A stretch of 64,000 nucleotides of DNA from Siderastrea radians (GCA_964017195.1 CAXHKT010000131.1:56683-120682); one strand, 5' to 3'. Counted from the stretch's first letter, positions 1 through 15,100 are shown. The notes: generated from the letters alone by a model not told the origin. Translations and numbers: made by a program.

Positions 1-6
1 ACGCAC

Positions 7-147
7 CTCCTTTTCCAGTATGGTCAGCCGACGGGCCTGTGTTAGAAGATGACGTTGGTCCCTTATGTCGAGTCCAGTCAAACTTGTCACTTTTGTCCTG
101 CACAAAGCCACACATTGATCTGTCGAAATTGCAAGAGGACGGCCCTA
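7..147 (-). CDS. MAM module 20, exon A only (rest beyond window start)
   Basis: A complete exon A (141 nt, TRHKGPT form) with intact acceptor cctcag/TAGGG and donor GGAG/gtgcgt whose first six intron bases are the first six bases of the window. Exons B and C and the true C-terminus of the protein must lie to the left. Confidence 0.82.
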
Positions 148-3100
148 CTGAGGAAAATAAATAATAGCAACAAATGGTAAAAGAGAACCAACAGATATAA
201 AAATATCAATAAATATTAAACGATAATGAGTACGTATAATCAGAAAAGAAAATAGGAGAGGAAAAAAATGACTCAGAGCTATTCCTTAATAACTAGATTA
301 TCTTGCTTCGTTATGAGAAATTCTCAACTCTTTGCAGTCCCTAAAGGTTCCTTACGATTCACTCTCTGGTGCACTTTACCATCACAGATAAACCACCACA
401 CTGTGAATGCATTTAAAATCCCAGAAGACACACTTTTCGCGTACTAAAATGATCTTTAAGAGGACAGAGCAGAGTTAATGCAGATCACGATTTTAATCGC
501 TCTCAAATACCATGTAATACGTACTTGGAGTACAACGACCCTTGCTTAAAGAGAAGTCGTCAATTGCGATGTCACCAGTAAAGCTGCTTCCTGTTATTCC
601 CTCAAAAATTACCTGCAATGGTTCAAAGAGTTATTAAAACTGCCACTTTAAACTAATCAAGTCTTCTTACAAAAGCGTCGAGCCCCTGCTAAACCGTAAT
701 TTCACTGGGAGAAAACACACTAAATGAAAGTCCTCTTTAATACCACCTTTCAGGGGTTTAAATGTTCTTGCATCCAATAAAAATAGTTTAAACAGTGATT
801 ATTCATTTGAGCTGAAATGATAAATTTTTAAAGAGACGAATATGTTTCACTCAATTCTGAAGATAGCTAATATGGCTAGATGGTAAAAACATTCTTTTTG
901 CGACGAACAAATGGAGTATGTTTAGGACACATGGAACGTGGATAATGCACATTTTCCTGTCAGATATTTGGAGACTAGTTATTTATTACAATGCGTGGTA
1001 GAGCAAAAATCAGGTATAGTGTTTTCTACCAGCTAATTTTAGAACCAGGCCGCAGTTTAATGTTTTCTTACCCTTGCATTTCCAACGCGATATGTGGTTA
1101 TCTTGGCCTCATTCCATTTGTTGCCTTTGTTGCCACTCGCAGAGAACACCCTTCTACCATCGATCATAACATTCAGTCTCCCAATGGTTGAACCATACAT
1201 ATGGTAGAAGAATCTAAGGCACATGTACCCGCTGAAACTCAGCAACGGACTGTTTAGTTTTGCATTGTCACCCAGCCTTCGAGGACTTGACGTTTCTATG
1301 TACATGTAATATCCTGTAAAAAAAAAAAGATAATAATAATAAGAGTACACAACATTAAATTTGATGACCTCAAGTCAACTTCAACGTGGCTTTCCAAGTA
1401 ATATGGCATTGCACGGTTCTTGTGATCTATTTAAGAGACACTTCGAGAGACTTCCACCCGACAAGGCTACTTGCAACCGGCATCAAAAAGGACACGATTT
1501 ATTGTGGAATGTATAGTAAATGAGTTTAAGATTGCCTTGTCACTTCAATTAATGCAAATTTAACAATCCTAGCTTCTTTCATGTGGAAATAATATATATT
1601 TTCAGTTATGCTTTTGATAGAGAAGAATCAAAACTGAAAAAAAAGTTAGTTGCGACTTGTATGTCTTTTATGTCATAAATTTGTTACTTGAATTTACTCG
1701 TTGTTATGAGCACTAATTGAATCTATTTCAAAAAGTAACATGTTACACTTTCTTTTCGTATTCTACTTTTCGAAAGTATGTTTTTATGGAAGAAAGCTTT
1801 CTTGGAGAAGCTGGGAAATGATTAAAATGCATGTAAAAGTAAAACGTACAGGCAAAAAGTCTCCTTAATCACGCACCTCCTTTTCCAGTATGGTCAGCCG
1901 ACGGGCCTGTGTTAGAAGATGACGTTGGTCCCTTATTACGAGTCCAGTCAAACTTGTCACTTTTGTCCTGCACAAAGCCACACATTGATCTGTCGAAATT
2001 GCAAGAGGACGGCCCTACTGAGGAAAATAAATAATAGCAACAAATGGTAAAAGAGAACCCACAGATATAAAAGTATCAATAAATATTAAACGATAATGAG
2101 TACGTATAATCAGAAAAGAAAATAGGGGAGAAAAAAAATGACTCAGAGCTTTTCCTTAATAACTAGATTATCTTGCTTCGTTATGAGAAATTCTCAACTC
2201 TTTGCAGTCCCTAAAGGTTCCTTACGATTCACTCTCTGGTGCACTTTACCATCACAGATAAACCACCACACTGTGAATGCATTTAAAATCCCAGAAGACA
2301 CACTTTTCGCGTACTAAAATGATCTTTAAGAGGACAGAGCAGAGTTAATGCAGATCACGATTTTAATCGCTCTCAAATACCATGTAATACGTACTTGGAG
2401 TACAATGACCCTTGCTTAAAGAGAAGTCGTCAATTGCGATGTCACCAGTAAAGCTGCTTCCTGTTATTCCCTCAAAAATTACCTGCAATGGTTCAAAGAG
2501 TTATTAAAACTGCCACTTTAAACTAATCAAGTTTTCTTACAAAAGCGTCGAGCTCCTGCTAAACCGTAATTTCACTGGGAGAAAACACACTAATGAAAGT
2601 CCTCTTTAATACCACCTTTCAGGGGTTTAAATGTTCTTGCATCCAATAAAAATAGTTTAAACAGTGATTATTCATTTGAGCTGAAATGATAAATTTTTAA
2701 AGAGACGAATATGTTTCACTCAATTCTGAAGATAGCTAATATGCCTAGATGGTAAAAACATTCTTTTTGCGACGAACAAATGGAGTATGTTTAGGACACA
2801 TGGAACGTGGATAATGCACATTTTCCTATCAGATATTTGGAGACTAGTTATTTATTGCAGTGCATGGTAGAGCAAAAATCAGGTATAGTGTTTTCTAGCA
2901 GCTAATTTTAGAACCAGGCCGCAGTTTAATGTTTTCTTACCCTTGCATTTCCAACGCGATATGTGGTTATCCTGGCCTCATTCCATTTGTTGCCTTTGTT
3001 GCCACTCGCAGAGAACACCCTTCTACCATCGATCATAACATTCAGTCTCCCAATGGTTGAACCATACATATGGTAGAAGAATCTAAGGCACATGTACCCG

Positions 3101-6100
3101 CTGAAACTCAGCAACGGACTGTTTAGTTTTGCATTGTCAGCTAGGCTTCGAGGACTTGACGTTTCTATGTACATGTAATATCCTGTGACAAAAAAATAAT
3201 AATAAGAGTACACAACATTAAATTTGATGACCTCAAGTCAACTTCAACGTGGCTTTCCAAGTAATAGGGCATTGCACGGTTCTTGTGATCTATTTATAGT
3301 CGAAATACTCAGCGCGTTCCGCTTATTATTTGGGAATGAGATTCATTAATCGGGAACGGATTGCATTACTGGAATCAAAATTCCACTCTCAAGTTGAACA
3401 TTGTAATGTTCCAACGGTAGCCTTGTTCCAAATAAGGAATGCTGATTGGTTTATTATTGACATCAGGCGAATGTTCACGTGCAAGTAGCAGACTGTTGGC
3501 GGCCAGATGTGTCTGACCTGATTTGTGTTCGCTCAACAAAATATTAATCGCAAGTACTTTTCTCCGTGAAGAAATAGTCTGCTGTTATAAAACTGTGAAG
3601 AATAATTTCATAAAAACAAGTGTGCTTTAAATGCACAAGAAAAGTTTCTGAAAATTGAGAAAACTCCCCGTAATGTCAAACTGACTGAAACCAACAGCCG
3701 CCAACGGTTTCGTATTTCGCGTGTGAACCTTTGGCTTATGTAAGTAACAACCCAATCAACATTCGTTAATTCCAATGAGTCTACCGTTGGAAGATTACAA
3801 TCTTCAATTTAAAAATGGAATTTTGATTCCAATAATGCAATCCGTTCCCGATTAAAGAAAATCATTCCAAAATAATGAGCGGAACGCGCTGAGTATTTTC
3901 ACTGTAAGACACACTTCGATAGACTTTCACCCGACAAGGCTACTTGCAACCGGCATGAAAAGGACACGATTTATTGTGGAATGTATAGCAAATGAGTTTA
4001 AGATTGCCTTGTAACTTCAATTAGTGCAAATTTAACAATTCTAGCTTCTTTCATGTGGAAATGATATATTTTCAGTTATGCTTTTGATAGAGAAGAATCA
4101 AAACTGCAAAAAAGTTAGTTGCCACTTGTATGTCTTTTATGTCACAAATTTGTTGCTTAAATTTACTCGTTGTTATGAGCACTAATTGAATCTATTTCAA
4201 AAAGTAGCATGGCACACTTTCTTTTCGTATTCTACTTTACGAAAGTATGTTTTTATGGAAGAAAGCTTTCTTGGAGAAGCTGGGAAATGATTAAAATGCA
4301 TGTAAAAGTAAAACGTACAGGCAAAAAGTCTTCTTACTCACGCACCTCCTTTTCCAGTGTGGTCAGCCGACGGGCCTGTGTTAGAAGATGACGTTGGTCC
4401 CTTATTACGAGTCCAGTCAAACTTGTCCCTTTTGTCCTGCACAAAGCCACACATTGATCTGTCGAAATTGCAAGAGGACGGCCCTACTGAGGAAAATAAA
4501 TAATAGCAACAAATGGTAAAAGAGAACCAACAGATATAAAAATATTAATAAATATTAAACGATAATGGGTACGTATAATCAGAAAAGAAAATAGGAGAGG
4601 AAAAAAATGACTCAGAGCTATTCCTTAATAACTAGATTATCTTGCTTCGTTATGAGAAATTCTCAACTCTTTGCAGTCCCTAAAGGTTGCTTACGATTCA
4701 CTCTCTGGTGCACTTTACCATCACAGATAAACCACCACATTGTGAATGCATTTAAAATCCCAGAAGACACACTTTTAGCGTACTAAAATATTCTTTAAGA
4801 GGACAGAGCAGAGTTAATGCAGATCACGATTTTAATCGCTCTCAAATACCATGTAATACGTACTTGGAGTACAACGACCCTTGCTTAAAGAGAAGTCGTC
4901 AATTGCGATGTCACCAGTAAAGCTGCTTCCTGTTATTCCTTCAAAAATTACCTGCAATGGTTCAAAGAGTTATTAAACTGCCACTTTAAACTAGTCAAGT
5001 CTTCTTACAAAAGCGTCGCGCCCCTGCCAAACCGTAATTTCACCAGGGAGAAAACACACTAAATGAAAGTCCTCTTTAATACCACCTTTCAAGGGTTTAA
5101 ATGTTCTTGCATCCAATAAAAATAGTTTAAACAGTGATTATTCATTTGAGCTGAAATGATAAATTTTCAAAGAGACGAATATGTTTCACTCAATTCTGAA
5201 GATAGCTAATATGGCTAGATGGTAAAAACATTCTTTTTGCGACGAACAAATGGAGTATGTTTAGGACACATGGAACGTGGATAATGCACATTTTCCTGTC
5301 AGATATTTGGAGACTACTTATTTATCAGTGCATGGTAGAGCAAAAATCAGGTATAGTGTTTTCTACCAGCTAATTTTAGAACCAGGCCGCAGTTTAATGT
5401 TTTCTTACCCTTGCATTTCCAACGCGATATGTGGTTATCCTGGCCTCATACCATTTGTTGCCTTTGTTGCCACTCGCAGAGAACACCCTTCTACCATCGA
5501 TCATGACATTCAGTCTCCCAATGGTTGAACCATACATATGGTAGAAGAATCTAAGGCACATGTACCCGCTGAAACTCAGCAACGGACTGTCTAGTTTTGC
5601 ATTGTCACCTAGCCTTCGAGGACTTGACGTTTCTATGTACATGTAATATCCTGTAAAAAAAAAAATAATAATAAGAGTACACAACATTAAATTTGATGAC
5701 CTCAAGTCAACTTCAACGTGGCTTTCCAAGTAATATGGCATTGCTCGGTTCTTGTGATCTATTTAAGACACGCTTTGATAGACTTTCACCCGACAAGGCT
5801 ACTTGCAACCGGCATGAAAAGGACACGATTTATTGTGGAATGTATAGCAAATGAGTTTAAGATTGCCTTGTCACTACAATTAATGCAAATTTAACAATCC
5901 TAGCTTCTTTCATGTGGAAATGATATATTTTCAGTTATGCTTTTGATAGAGAAGAATCAAAACTGAAAACAAGTTAGTTGCCACTTGTATGTCTTTTATG
6001 TCATAAATTTGTTACTTGAATTTACTCGTTGTTATGAGCACTAATTGAATCTATTTCAAAAAGTAACATGTTACACTTTCTTTTCGTATTCTACTTTTCG

Positions 6101-9100
6101 AAAGTATGTTTTTATGGAAGAAAGCTTTCTTGGAGAAGCTGGGAAATGATTAAAATGCATGTAAAAGTAAAACGTACAGGCAAAAAGTCTCCTTAATCAC
6201 GCACCTCCTTTTCCAGTATGGTCAGCCGACGGGCCTGTGTTAGAAGATGACGTTGGTCCCTTATTACGAGTCCAGTCAAACTTGTCACTTTTGTCCTGCA
6301 CAAAGCCACACATTGATCTGTCGAAATTGCAAGAGGACGGCCCTACTGAGGAAAATAAATAATAGCAACAAATGGTAAAAGAGAACCAACAGATATAAAA
6401 ATATCAATAAATATTAAACGATAGTGAGTACGTATAATCAGAAAAGAAAATAGGAGAGGAAAAAAATGAGTCAGAGCTATTCCTTAATAACTAGATTATC
6501 TTGCTTCGTTATAAGAAATTCTCAACTCTTTGCAGTCCCTAAAGGTTCCTTACGATTCACTCTCTGGGGCACTTTACCATCACAGATAAACCACCACACT
6601 GTGAATGCATTTAAAATCCCAGAAGACACACTTTTAGCGTACTAAAATATTCTTTAAGAGGACAGAGCAGAGTTAATGCAGATCACGATTTTAATCGCTC
6701 TCAAATACCATGTAATACGTACTTGGAGTACAACGACCCTTGCTTAAAGAGAAGTCGTCAATTGCGATGTCACCAGTAAAGCTGCTTCCTGTTATTCCTT
6801 CAAAAATTACCTGCAATGGTTCAAAGAGTTATTAAACTGCCACTTTAAACTAATCAAGTCTTCTTACAAAAGCGTCGCGCCCCTGCCAAACCGTAATTTC
6901 ACCAGGGAGAAAACACACTAAATGAAAGTCCTCTTTAATACCACCTTTCAAGGGTTTAAATGTTCTTGCATCCAATAAAAATAGTTTAAACAGTGATTAT
7001 TCATTTGAGCTGAAATGATAAATTTTCAAAGAGACGAATATGTTTCACTCAATTCTGAAGATAGCTAATATGGCTAGATGGTAAAAACATTCTTTTTGCG
7101 ACGAACAAATGGAGTATGTTTAGGACACATGGAACGTGGATAATGCACATTTTCCTGTCAGATATTTGGAGACTAGTTATTTATCAGTGCATGGTAGAGC
7201 AAAAATCAGGTATAGTGTTTTCTACCAGCTAATTTTAGAACCAGGCCGCAGTTTAATGTTTTCTTACCCTTGCATTTCCAACGCGATATGTGGTTATCCT
7301 GGCCTTATACCATTTGTTGCCTTTGTTGCCACTCGCAGAGAACACCCTTCTACCATCGATCATGACATTCAGTCTCCCAATGGTTGAACCATACATATGG
7401 TAGAAGAATCTAAGGCACATGTACCCGCTGAAACTCAGCAACGGACTGTTTAGTTTTGCATTGTCACCTAGCCTTCGAGGACTTGACGTTTCTATGTACA
7501 TGTAATATCCTGTAAAAAAAAAATAATAATAAGAGTACACAACATTAAATTTGATGACCTCAAGTCAACTTCAACGTGGCTTTCCAAGTAATATGGCATT
7601 GCTCGGTTCTTGTGATCTATTTAAGACACGCTTTGATAGACTTTCACCCGACAAGGCTACTTGCAACCGGCATGAAAAGGACACGATTTATTGTGGAATG
7701 TATAGCAAATGAGTTTAAGATTGCCTTGTCACTACAATTAATCCAAATTTAACAATCCTAGCTTCTTTCATGTGGAAATGATATGTTTTCAGTTATGCTT
7801 TTGATAGAGAAGAATCAAAACTGAAAACAAGTTAGTTGCCACTTGTATGTCTTTTATGTCATAAATTTGTTACTTGAATTTACTCGTTGTTATGAGCACT
7901 AATTGAATCTATTTCAAAAAGTAACATGTTACACTTTCTTTTCGTATTCTACTTTTCGAAAGTATGTTTTTATGGAAGAAAGCTTTCTTGGAGAAGCTGG
8001 GAAATGATTAAAATGCATGTAAAAGTAAAACGTACAGGCAAAAAGTCTCCTTAATCACGCACCTCCTTTTCCAGTATGGTCAGCCGACGGGCCTGTGTTA
8101 GAAGATGACGTTGGTCCCTTATTACGAGTCCAGTCAAACTTGTCACTTTTGTCCTGCACAAAGCCACACATTGATCTGTCGAAATTGCAAGAGGACGGCC
8201 CTACTGAGGAAAATAAATAATAGCAACAAATGGTAAAAGAGAACCAACAGATATAAAAATATCAATAAATATTAAACGATAGTGAGTACGTATAATCAGA
8301 AAAGAAAATAGGAGAGGAAAAAAATGAGTCAGAGCTATTCCTTAATAACTAGATTATCTTGCTTCGTTATGAGAAATTCTCAACTCTTTGCAGTCCCTAA
8401 AGGTTCCTTACGATTCACTCTCTGGGGCACTTTACCATCACAGATAAACCACCACACTGTGAATGCATTTAAAATCGCAGAAGACACACTTTTAGCGTAC
8501 TAAAATATTCTTTAAGAGGACAGAGCAGAGTTAATGCAGATCACGATTTTAATCGCTCTCAAATACCATGTAATACGTACTTGGAGTACAACGACCCTTG
8601 CTTAAAGAGAAGTCGTCAATTGCGATGTCACCAGTAATGCTTCTTCCTCTTATTCCTTCAAAAATTACCTGCAATGGTTCAAAGAGTTATTAAAACTGCC
8701 ACTTTAAACTAATCAAGTCTTCTTACAAAAGCGTCGCGCCCCTGCCAAACCGTAATTTCACCAGGGGGAAAACACACTACATGAAAGTCCTCTTTAATAC
8801 CACCTTTCAAGGGTTTAAATGTTCTTGCATCCAATAAAAATAGTTTAAACAGTGATTATTCATTCGAGCTGAAATGATAAATTTTCAAAGAGACGAATAT
8901 GTTTCACTCAATTCTGAAGATAGGTAAAATGCCTAGATGGTCAAAACATTCTTTTTGCGACGAACAAATGGAGTATGTTTAGGACACATGGAACGTGGAT
9001 AATGCACATTTTCCTGTCAGATATTTGGAGACTAGTTATTTATTACAGTGCATGGTAGAGCAAAAATCAGGTATAGCGTTTTCTAGCAGCTAATTTTAGA

Positions 9101-12100
9101 ACCAGGCCGCAGTTTAATGTTTTCTTACCCTTGCATTTCCAACGCGATATGTGGTTATCCTGGCCTCATACCATTTGTTGCCTTTGTTGCCACTCGCAGA
9201 GAACACCCTTCTACCATCGATCATGACATTCAGTCTCCCAATGGTTGAACCATACATATGGTAGAAGAATCTAAGGCACATGTACCCGCTGAAACTCAGC
9301 AACGGACTGTTTAGTTTTGCATTGTCACCTAGCCTTCGAGGACTTGACGTTTCTATGTACATGTAATATCCTGTAAAAAAAAAAATAATAATAAGAGTAC
9401 ACAACATTAAATTTGATGACTTCAAGTCAACTTCAACGTGGCTTTCCAAGTAATATGGCATTGCTCGGTTCTTGTGATCTATTTAAGACACACTTTGATA
9501 GACTTTCACCCGACAAGGCTACTTGCAACCGGCATGAAAAGGACACGATTTATTGTGGAATGTATAGCAAATGAGTTTAAGATTGCCTTGTCACTACAAT
9601 TAATGCAAATTTAACAATCCTAGCTTCTTTCATGTGGAAATGATATATTTTCAGTTATGCTTTTGATAGAGAAGAATCAAAACTGAAAACAAGTTAGTTG
9701 CCACTTGTATGTCTTTTATGTCATAAATTTGTTACTTGAATTTACTCGTTGTTATGAGCACTAATTGAATCTATTTCAAAAAGTAACATGTTACACTTTC
9801 TTTTCGTATTCTACTTTTCGAAAGTATGTTTTTATGGAAGAAAGCTTTCTTGGAGAAGCTGGGAAATGATTAAAATGCATGTAAAAGTAAAACGTACAGG
9901 CAAAAAGTCTCCTTAATCCTAATTATACCAGGGCCAGAGGCCTGCCAGTATAATTGAAATTATATAAACAAACGAAGTGAGAAATATATGAGAAAACATC
10001 AGGTAGAATCCCACTTACTGTGCTACGAACCACTCTTTAACACATCTAGAATAAAAGAAAAACATAACTGTACCCCCCTGAGTAAGAAAATGTCACACAT
10101 GACGTAATACCATAACTCCCTGCGATCGTATAATAGACCGCTGGCCTCTGAGCCCTCCATTCTTTTAACGCTGTGGATGGTTAACACTATTGTTCTTGTA
10201 TTGGCACCATAGGCATGGTACCTGAAAGTGTAAAAATGAGGTGTCACCGTCGACAGGGAAGGGTGGGTGGGTCCTCATATATTTCTCACTTCGTTTGTTT
10301 ATATAATTTCAATTATACTGGCAGGCCTCTGGCCCTGGTATAATTGGGATTATATTACACAAACTCCGTTCGAAATATATGAGAAAACATCAGGTAGAGT
10401 TCAACGCAGAAGGATGGTGCCAATAATAGACAGACAGAATCAAATAACTTGAAAGACTTTAATGTCATAACAAAAATACTGCAAAGTTGACAAAGTCAAT
10501 AAGGGGAAGGTGAGGTAATTCACCATAACATCATCAGATTGCTTAACTGAAATCTCAAAGTCATGAGCTGTTTGTAAGCTCAATGTATGGTTAGTATAAA
10601 GTTACAAAAAGTTTCAATGAAGAACAGCATGTGCAAAAGTTGAGCTGTGAACAGGTTTGTAATAAAACTTCTGAAATGTAGATGGAGAAGACCAGTCAGC
10701 CATCTTCAAAATCTCAGATAATGGGACGTTGGAATTGGCAGCTGCAGTGGTTGAAGCTCCACGCACAGAATGTGCCTTAAAGATATCACTATTGACTCCA
10801 GAAGCCTTCAGAAGAGAACGTAGCCACCTTGCCAAGGATGGAGCCGAAATTGGTTTGTGAGGCTTCACATACGATATAAATAATGGATCTGGTTTAGACG
10901 AGGGGATAGCTGGACAAACTGAACGTGTAGCCTTTAAGTAGCAACGTAATGTCTCTACTGGGCATAACTTGGAGTTTGAAGGGAAACGCGCGAAGAAAGC
11001 CTTCGGTAGTTGATCAGCTGTGCCCCTTTTACGAGGAGACGAGAGAATAAACTCAACACCATCAGGGAGGATGCGGCAGTGGCGTAGATCCAGCTTTGTA
11101 AGTGCTGAAACTCTTTCGGGACAAGTTAAGGAAAATAACATTGCAAGTTTCCATGACAACTGCTTGAGAGACAGTGACCTGTTACTGCCAAGAGACGCAA
11201 GATATGTAGTCACCAAACTCACTTCCCATGTGTGGGAGTATCTAGGTTTAGGGGGGCGATTGTTGAACATCCCCTTAAGAAGCTGGATGACTAACGGGTT
11301 TTGACCCACAGGGAGGCCATTCAGTTTGGTGTGGGAGGTGGAGATCGCTGAGCGTGCTACATTAACTGAGCAATAAGCTGCACCACTGTTGAAGTACTCG
11401 GTTAAGTATAGTAGAATGTCGGTTAATGGCGCTGAAAGAGGATCAGTCTTTCTCTTAACACACCAGCCACTCCAGCGTCTCCAAGCTGATTGATAGGTTT
11501 TTCTTGTAGATGGGCGGGATGCTGAGAGGAGAATCTCCGTAATGTTGTCTGGAATTCCCATTGTCTGGTACTGTCCCCGGAGACATGAAACACGGCTAAG
11601 TGTAGTCTGGGGAACATTGGATGAATCCTCTGAGGGTCGGCTGGGTCCCTCAGGAGGTGTCTGTAGCTCGGGAGGAGGACAGGTTGCTCGACCAGGAGGC
11701 TCAGTAGTAGTGGCCACCATGGCTGAGCTGGCCAAATGGGTGCCACTAATATGATGTCTGCTTTGTCCTGAGACAGTTTGTTTAGGACGGCTGGAATCAG
11801 ATTGAAGGGTGGAAAGGCGTAGCCCTTGAAGGGTGCCCAGTCCATTGTCAACGCATCCGCATGCAGTGCCTCTGGATCCGGACGCCAGCTGACGTACTGG
11901 GGAAGTTGGGTGGATAGGCGAGAGGCAAACAGGTCGATTTTGCACCCCTTCAGAAATGGGGAAATCGTTTGAGGGTCTATCTTCCACTCGCTGCTGTCGT
12001 TGAACACCCTCGACTCTGAGTCGGCAATGGTGTTCAACTTGCCGGGTACGTGCTGAGCTGATATCATGATGTTCCTCTCCAGGCACCATCGCCAGAGTTC

Positions 12101-15100
12101 CAATGTGAGTGCTAAGAGGCAGGGTGAGTGGGTACCGCCTTTGTTGTTTACATGGGCTACTGCCGTTGTGTTGTCCATTCTCAGGCATACCACCTTGTGG
12201 GATTGTTTCTTTAGAAAGGACTTTAGGGCAAGAAAGGCAGCCTTGAGCTCTAATACGTTTATGTGCTGGGTGCGTTCGCTGACTGACCAACGCCCGTTTG
12301 TGCGTTGACTTTCGCAGACCGCGCCCCATCCCGTCTTGGATGCATCTGTTGTTATAAACAACGTTGGAGCTGGAGGTCTGATTGGGCTGCCGTTCACAAA
12401 GTTGATGTTGGACACCCACCAACGGAGTTCTTCCAAAGAGTTGTGATCCAGAGTAATAAACACATCGAAGTTCTGGTTGTTCACATGTAGAGCTTGGATC
12501 ATTCTGATCTGCAAGTATCGGAAATGAAGGGGGGCTTGCCAAATTGCTGGGCGACACGACTCTAGAGTGCCTAGTAAACTTGCTATTTGACGAGCAGACA
12601 TAGTTGGAGTTACGGTTGCCTTCATGCAAAGGGATTTCACCTTTACAACTTTCTCCTGTGGGAGGCTTAGTGTTTCTACAGTGGAGTCGATTACAAAACC
12701 CAGGAATGTTATTATTTGGGTTGGGATTAGACGTGACTTTTCCCGATTGATAGTGAAGCCTAGGCTTTCCAGGAGGGATACAGCCAGAGCTGTGTGACTC
12801 TGCGCCTCCTGGTAGGTTGACCCCAAGATTAGGAAGTCGTCCAGATAGAGTATCATACGAACACCCCGTTTGCGAAGGAATGCTGCTACGGGTTTTAAAA
12901 GTTTGGTGAAGATCCTTGGTGCAGTATTTAAGCCAAAACAAAGGCCTTGGAAGGCGTAACATTTGTCTCTCCAAAGGAATTGAAGAAACTTTTGTGAGTC
13001 CTTGTGGACTGGGACTGACAGATAAGCATCTTTCAGATCCAGAGTGGTCATATAATCTCCCTTTTGAAGTAGAGACTTTAGGCAATGAATGCTTTCCATC
13101 TGGAAGTGTGAGTTTTCCACAAACTTGTTCAGGAAACTCAAGTCTATCCCAGGTCGAAAAGTTCCACCCTTTTTGGGGACTAGGAACAAACGACTGAAGA
13201 AACCCTCTCTTATGGGGGGTGTTTCTGCAATGGCCCCCTTGGTGAGGAGGCTCTCCACCTCTGAATCTATAAGGTGAGCATTAACTTGGTTGGGGTTTGT
13301 AACTGGTAGAGAAAACTGAACTGGTTTGCAACGCAACGGAATTTTGTAACCTGAAACAATACTGAGGATGTCTGGGTCGGAGGTTATTTTCCTCCAGTTG
13401 TCTATGAATGAGTCGATTCTTTTGCCTCTTGTTTGGGGACACGAAAGGAACGTCCGTTTTTTGGACGGTTGTTGTACTTAGAGTAGGAGCCAGCAAAGGG
13501 CTTGTCCTTGTTAGGAGGACGCGAAGGCCCTGAGCGCGGGCGCTTAGCAGGCCGGGAGGCTGCACCCAAGTTCTTTGCGAGGCCCCTCGAAAGGTCTGCT
13601 TGCTTTGATGCAATACTTGGAAAGTCATCCCCAAAGAGCTTTCGCTTAGCATTGGGGAGAGGCTGGTCAGCCAGGCCAATCTTTTCTTTATTTATGGTCA
13701 CGAGGATTTTCTTCCTCCGTAAGGCTGAAAACTGGAAATTTGCAGAGCCTAGCAAACTGCATAGTGACTGCTCAAGAATTAATTTGATGTCATCTTTGGA
13801 TATCTCTTGTTCCGAACATAAAGCATCGTGTAAGCAACAAAGGGGACCTGTTATGTTTAGCATGGACCTCTGCACAGAGGCCAGTTCTTTGTCACGCTCT
13901 TGTGTATACTTTCGAGACTTTAATGGGGAGATCTGATTCAAAACAGAGTTGTCCAAGGTCGGTGAGAACAGACAGTCGACAGATGGGATTGAATAGCTAT
14001 CAAGTATGTCACTCACTTGATCATAAGTTAACTTCCGACGGAAGTGTTTTTCCAAAAAGGCGGTAAAATTCGCCTTTGGTTCCCATGAGGACTGCTGAGA
14101 ATCTGGATCATAAAGATCACCGCCATTTGAAGACACGTTTGGCGCGTTTGGCCGCCCTTCGGCTTCATTTGGGGGTTTATTAACCCCGCTTTGAGGTTCA
14201 GAAACCTCGGTTGGTGGCTCATTTGCCCGAGTTGGTGGCTCATTAGCCCGTGCTGGTGGCCTTAAAGCCGTAACCAAGCCCTCACTATCGGATAAAGCAA
14301 GGTCTTCGTCCGAGTGAACCATCACAGAGAGTGTGTCAGTTTCCACGCTAGGATCTGGAGGGAAGACTGTGAGGTTTTGATGCCAATGCTTTTCTATGGA
14401 CGACACACGATCGTTTGTGTGTTTTAGGTCTTGTTGGACCTCTTGTAAAGTTTTCAGGATAGCCGATAAGGAATCCTGTTCCTCATTTGAGGTTCTCGGA
14501 CGTTTATGAGCGCTTGGAGGAGGAGACTTCTCCGGGTCGCTTCGGCGGCCATGCTTTGAGCTCGAGCGAAATCTCGAGTGTGAACGATGACGTTTCTTGC
14601 TCATTGCGAAGGAACAACGCGGAAAAAATTCCTGAAAGAGAAGTAACTACTTACCCAACAAACGAAACGACTCTAAAAGAGCCGAGGTTAGCCGTAAGAC
14701 GGCCAAAAAAGATTAAAAAGTGTGGTAAAAGAAACCACTTACCTGTTGTGGTCCGTAGCACGAGGGAAAAGATGGAGGGCTCAGAGGCCAGCGGTCTATT
14801 ATACGATCGCAGGGAGTTATGGTATTACGTCATGTGTGACATTTTCTTACCCAGGGGGGTACAGTTATGTTTTTCTTTTATTCTAGATGTGTTAAAGAGT
14901 GGTTCGTAGCACAGTAAGTGGGATTCTACCTGATGTTTTCTCATATATTTCGAACGGAGTTTGTGTAATATAATCACGCACCTCCTTTTCCAGTATGGTC
15001 AGCCGACGGGCCTGTGTTAGAAGATGACGTTGCTCCCTTATTACGAGTCCAGTCAAACTTGTCACTTTTGTCCTGCACAAAGCCACACATTGACCTGTCG

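Larger units (their letters stand above)
9919..14975 (-). mobile_element. Full-length DIRS-type tyrosine-recombinase retrotransposon
   Basis: About 5.06 kb with three coding regions on the minus strand in the DIRS order: gag-like, RT-RNase H, tyrosine recombinase. The termini are inverted repeats of about 180 bp (9981-10161 and 14772-14952). Between the recombinase and the 3' terminus is an internal complementary region whose two halves match the outer left and outer right ends. Comparison with empty modules shows insertion at ttaatc/acgc with no clear target duplication beyond a shared aatc, as expected for recombinase-mediated integration. All coding regions look open, so it may be recently active. 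The 3' limit is uncertain by about 4 bp because aatc is shared. Confidence 0.93.

Noticed and set aside
1057..1350. The repeated 95-115-residue minus frames taken as separate small genes
   Set aside because: Each contains exon B, but the start ([11 protein letters not shown]) is translated polypyrimidine tract and the end (VRKH) is translated donor intron. With exons A and C they form one MAM module.
5277..5528. Plus-strand 83-codon frames opposite exon B (also 7136-7387)
   Set aside because: Antisense shadows of a conserved exon, present in only some units and without family resemblance.
11562..13085. The N-terminal 500 codons of the 823-codon DIRS frame as extra recombinase protein
   Set aside because: This part overlaps the RT-RNase H frame throughout and has low-complexity Pro/Ser composition typical of an out-of-frame reading.
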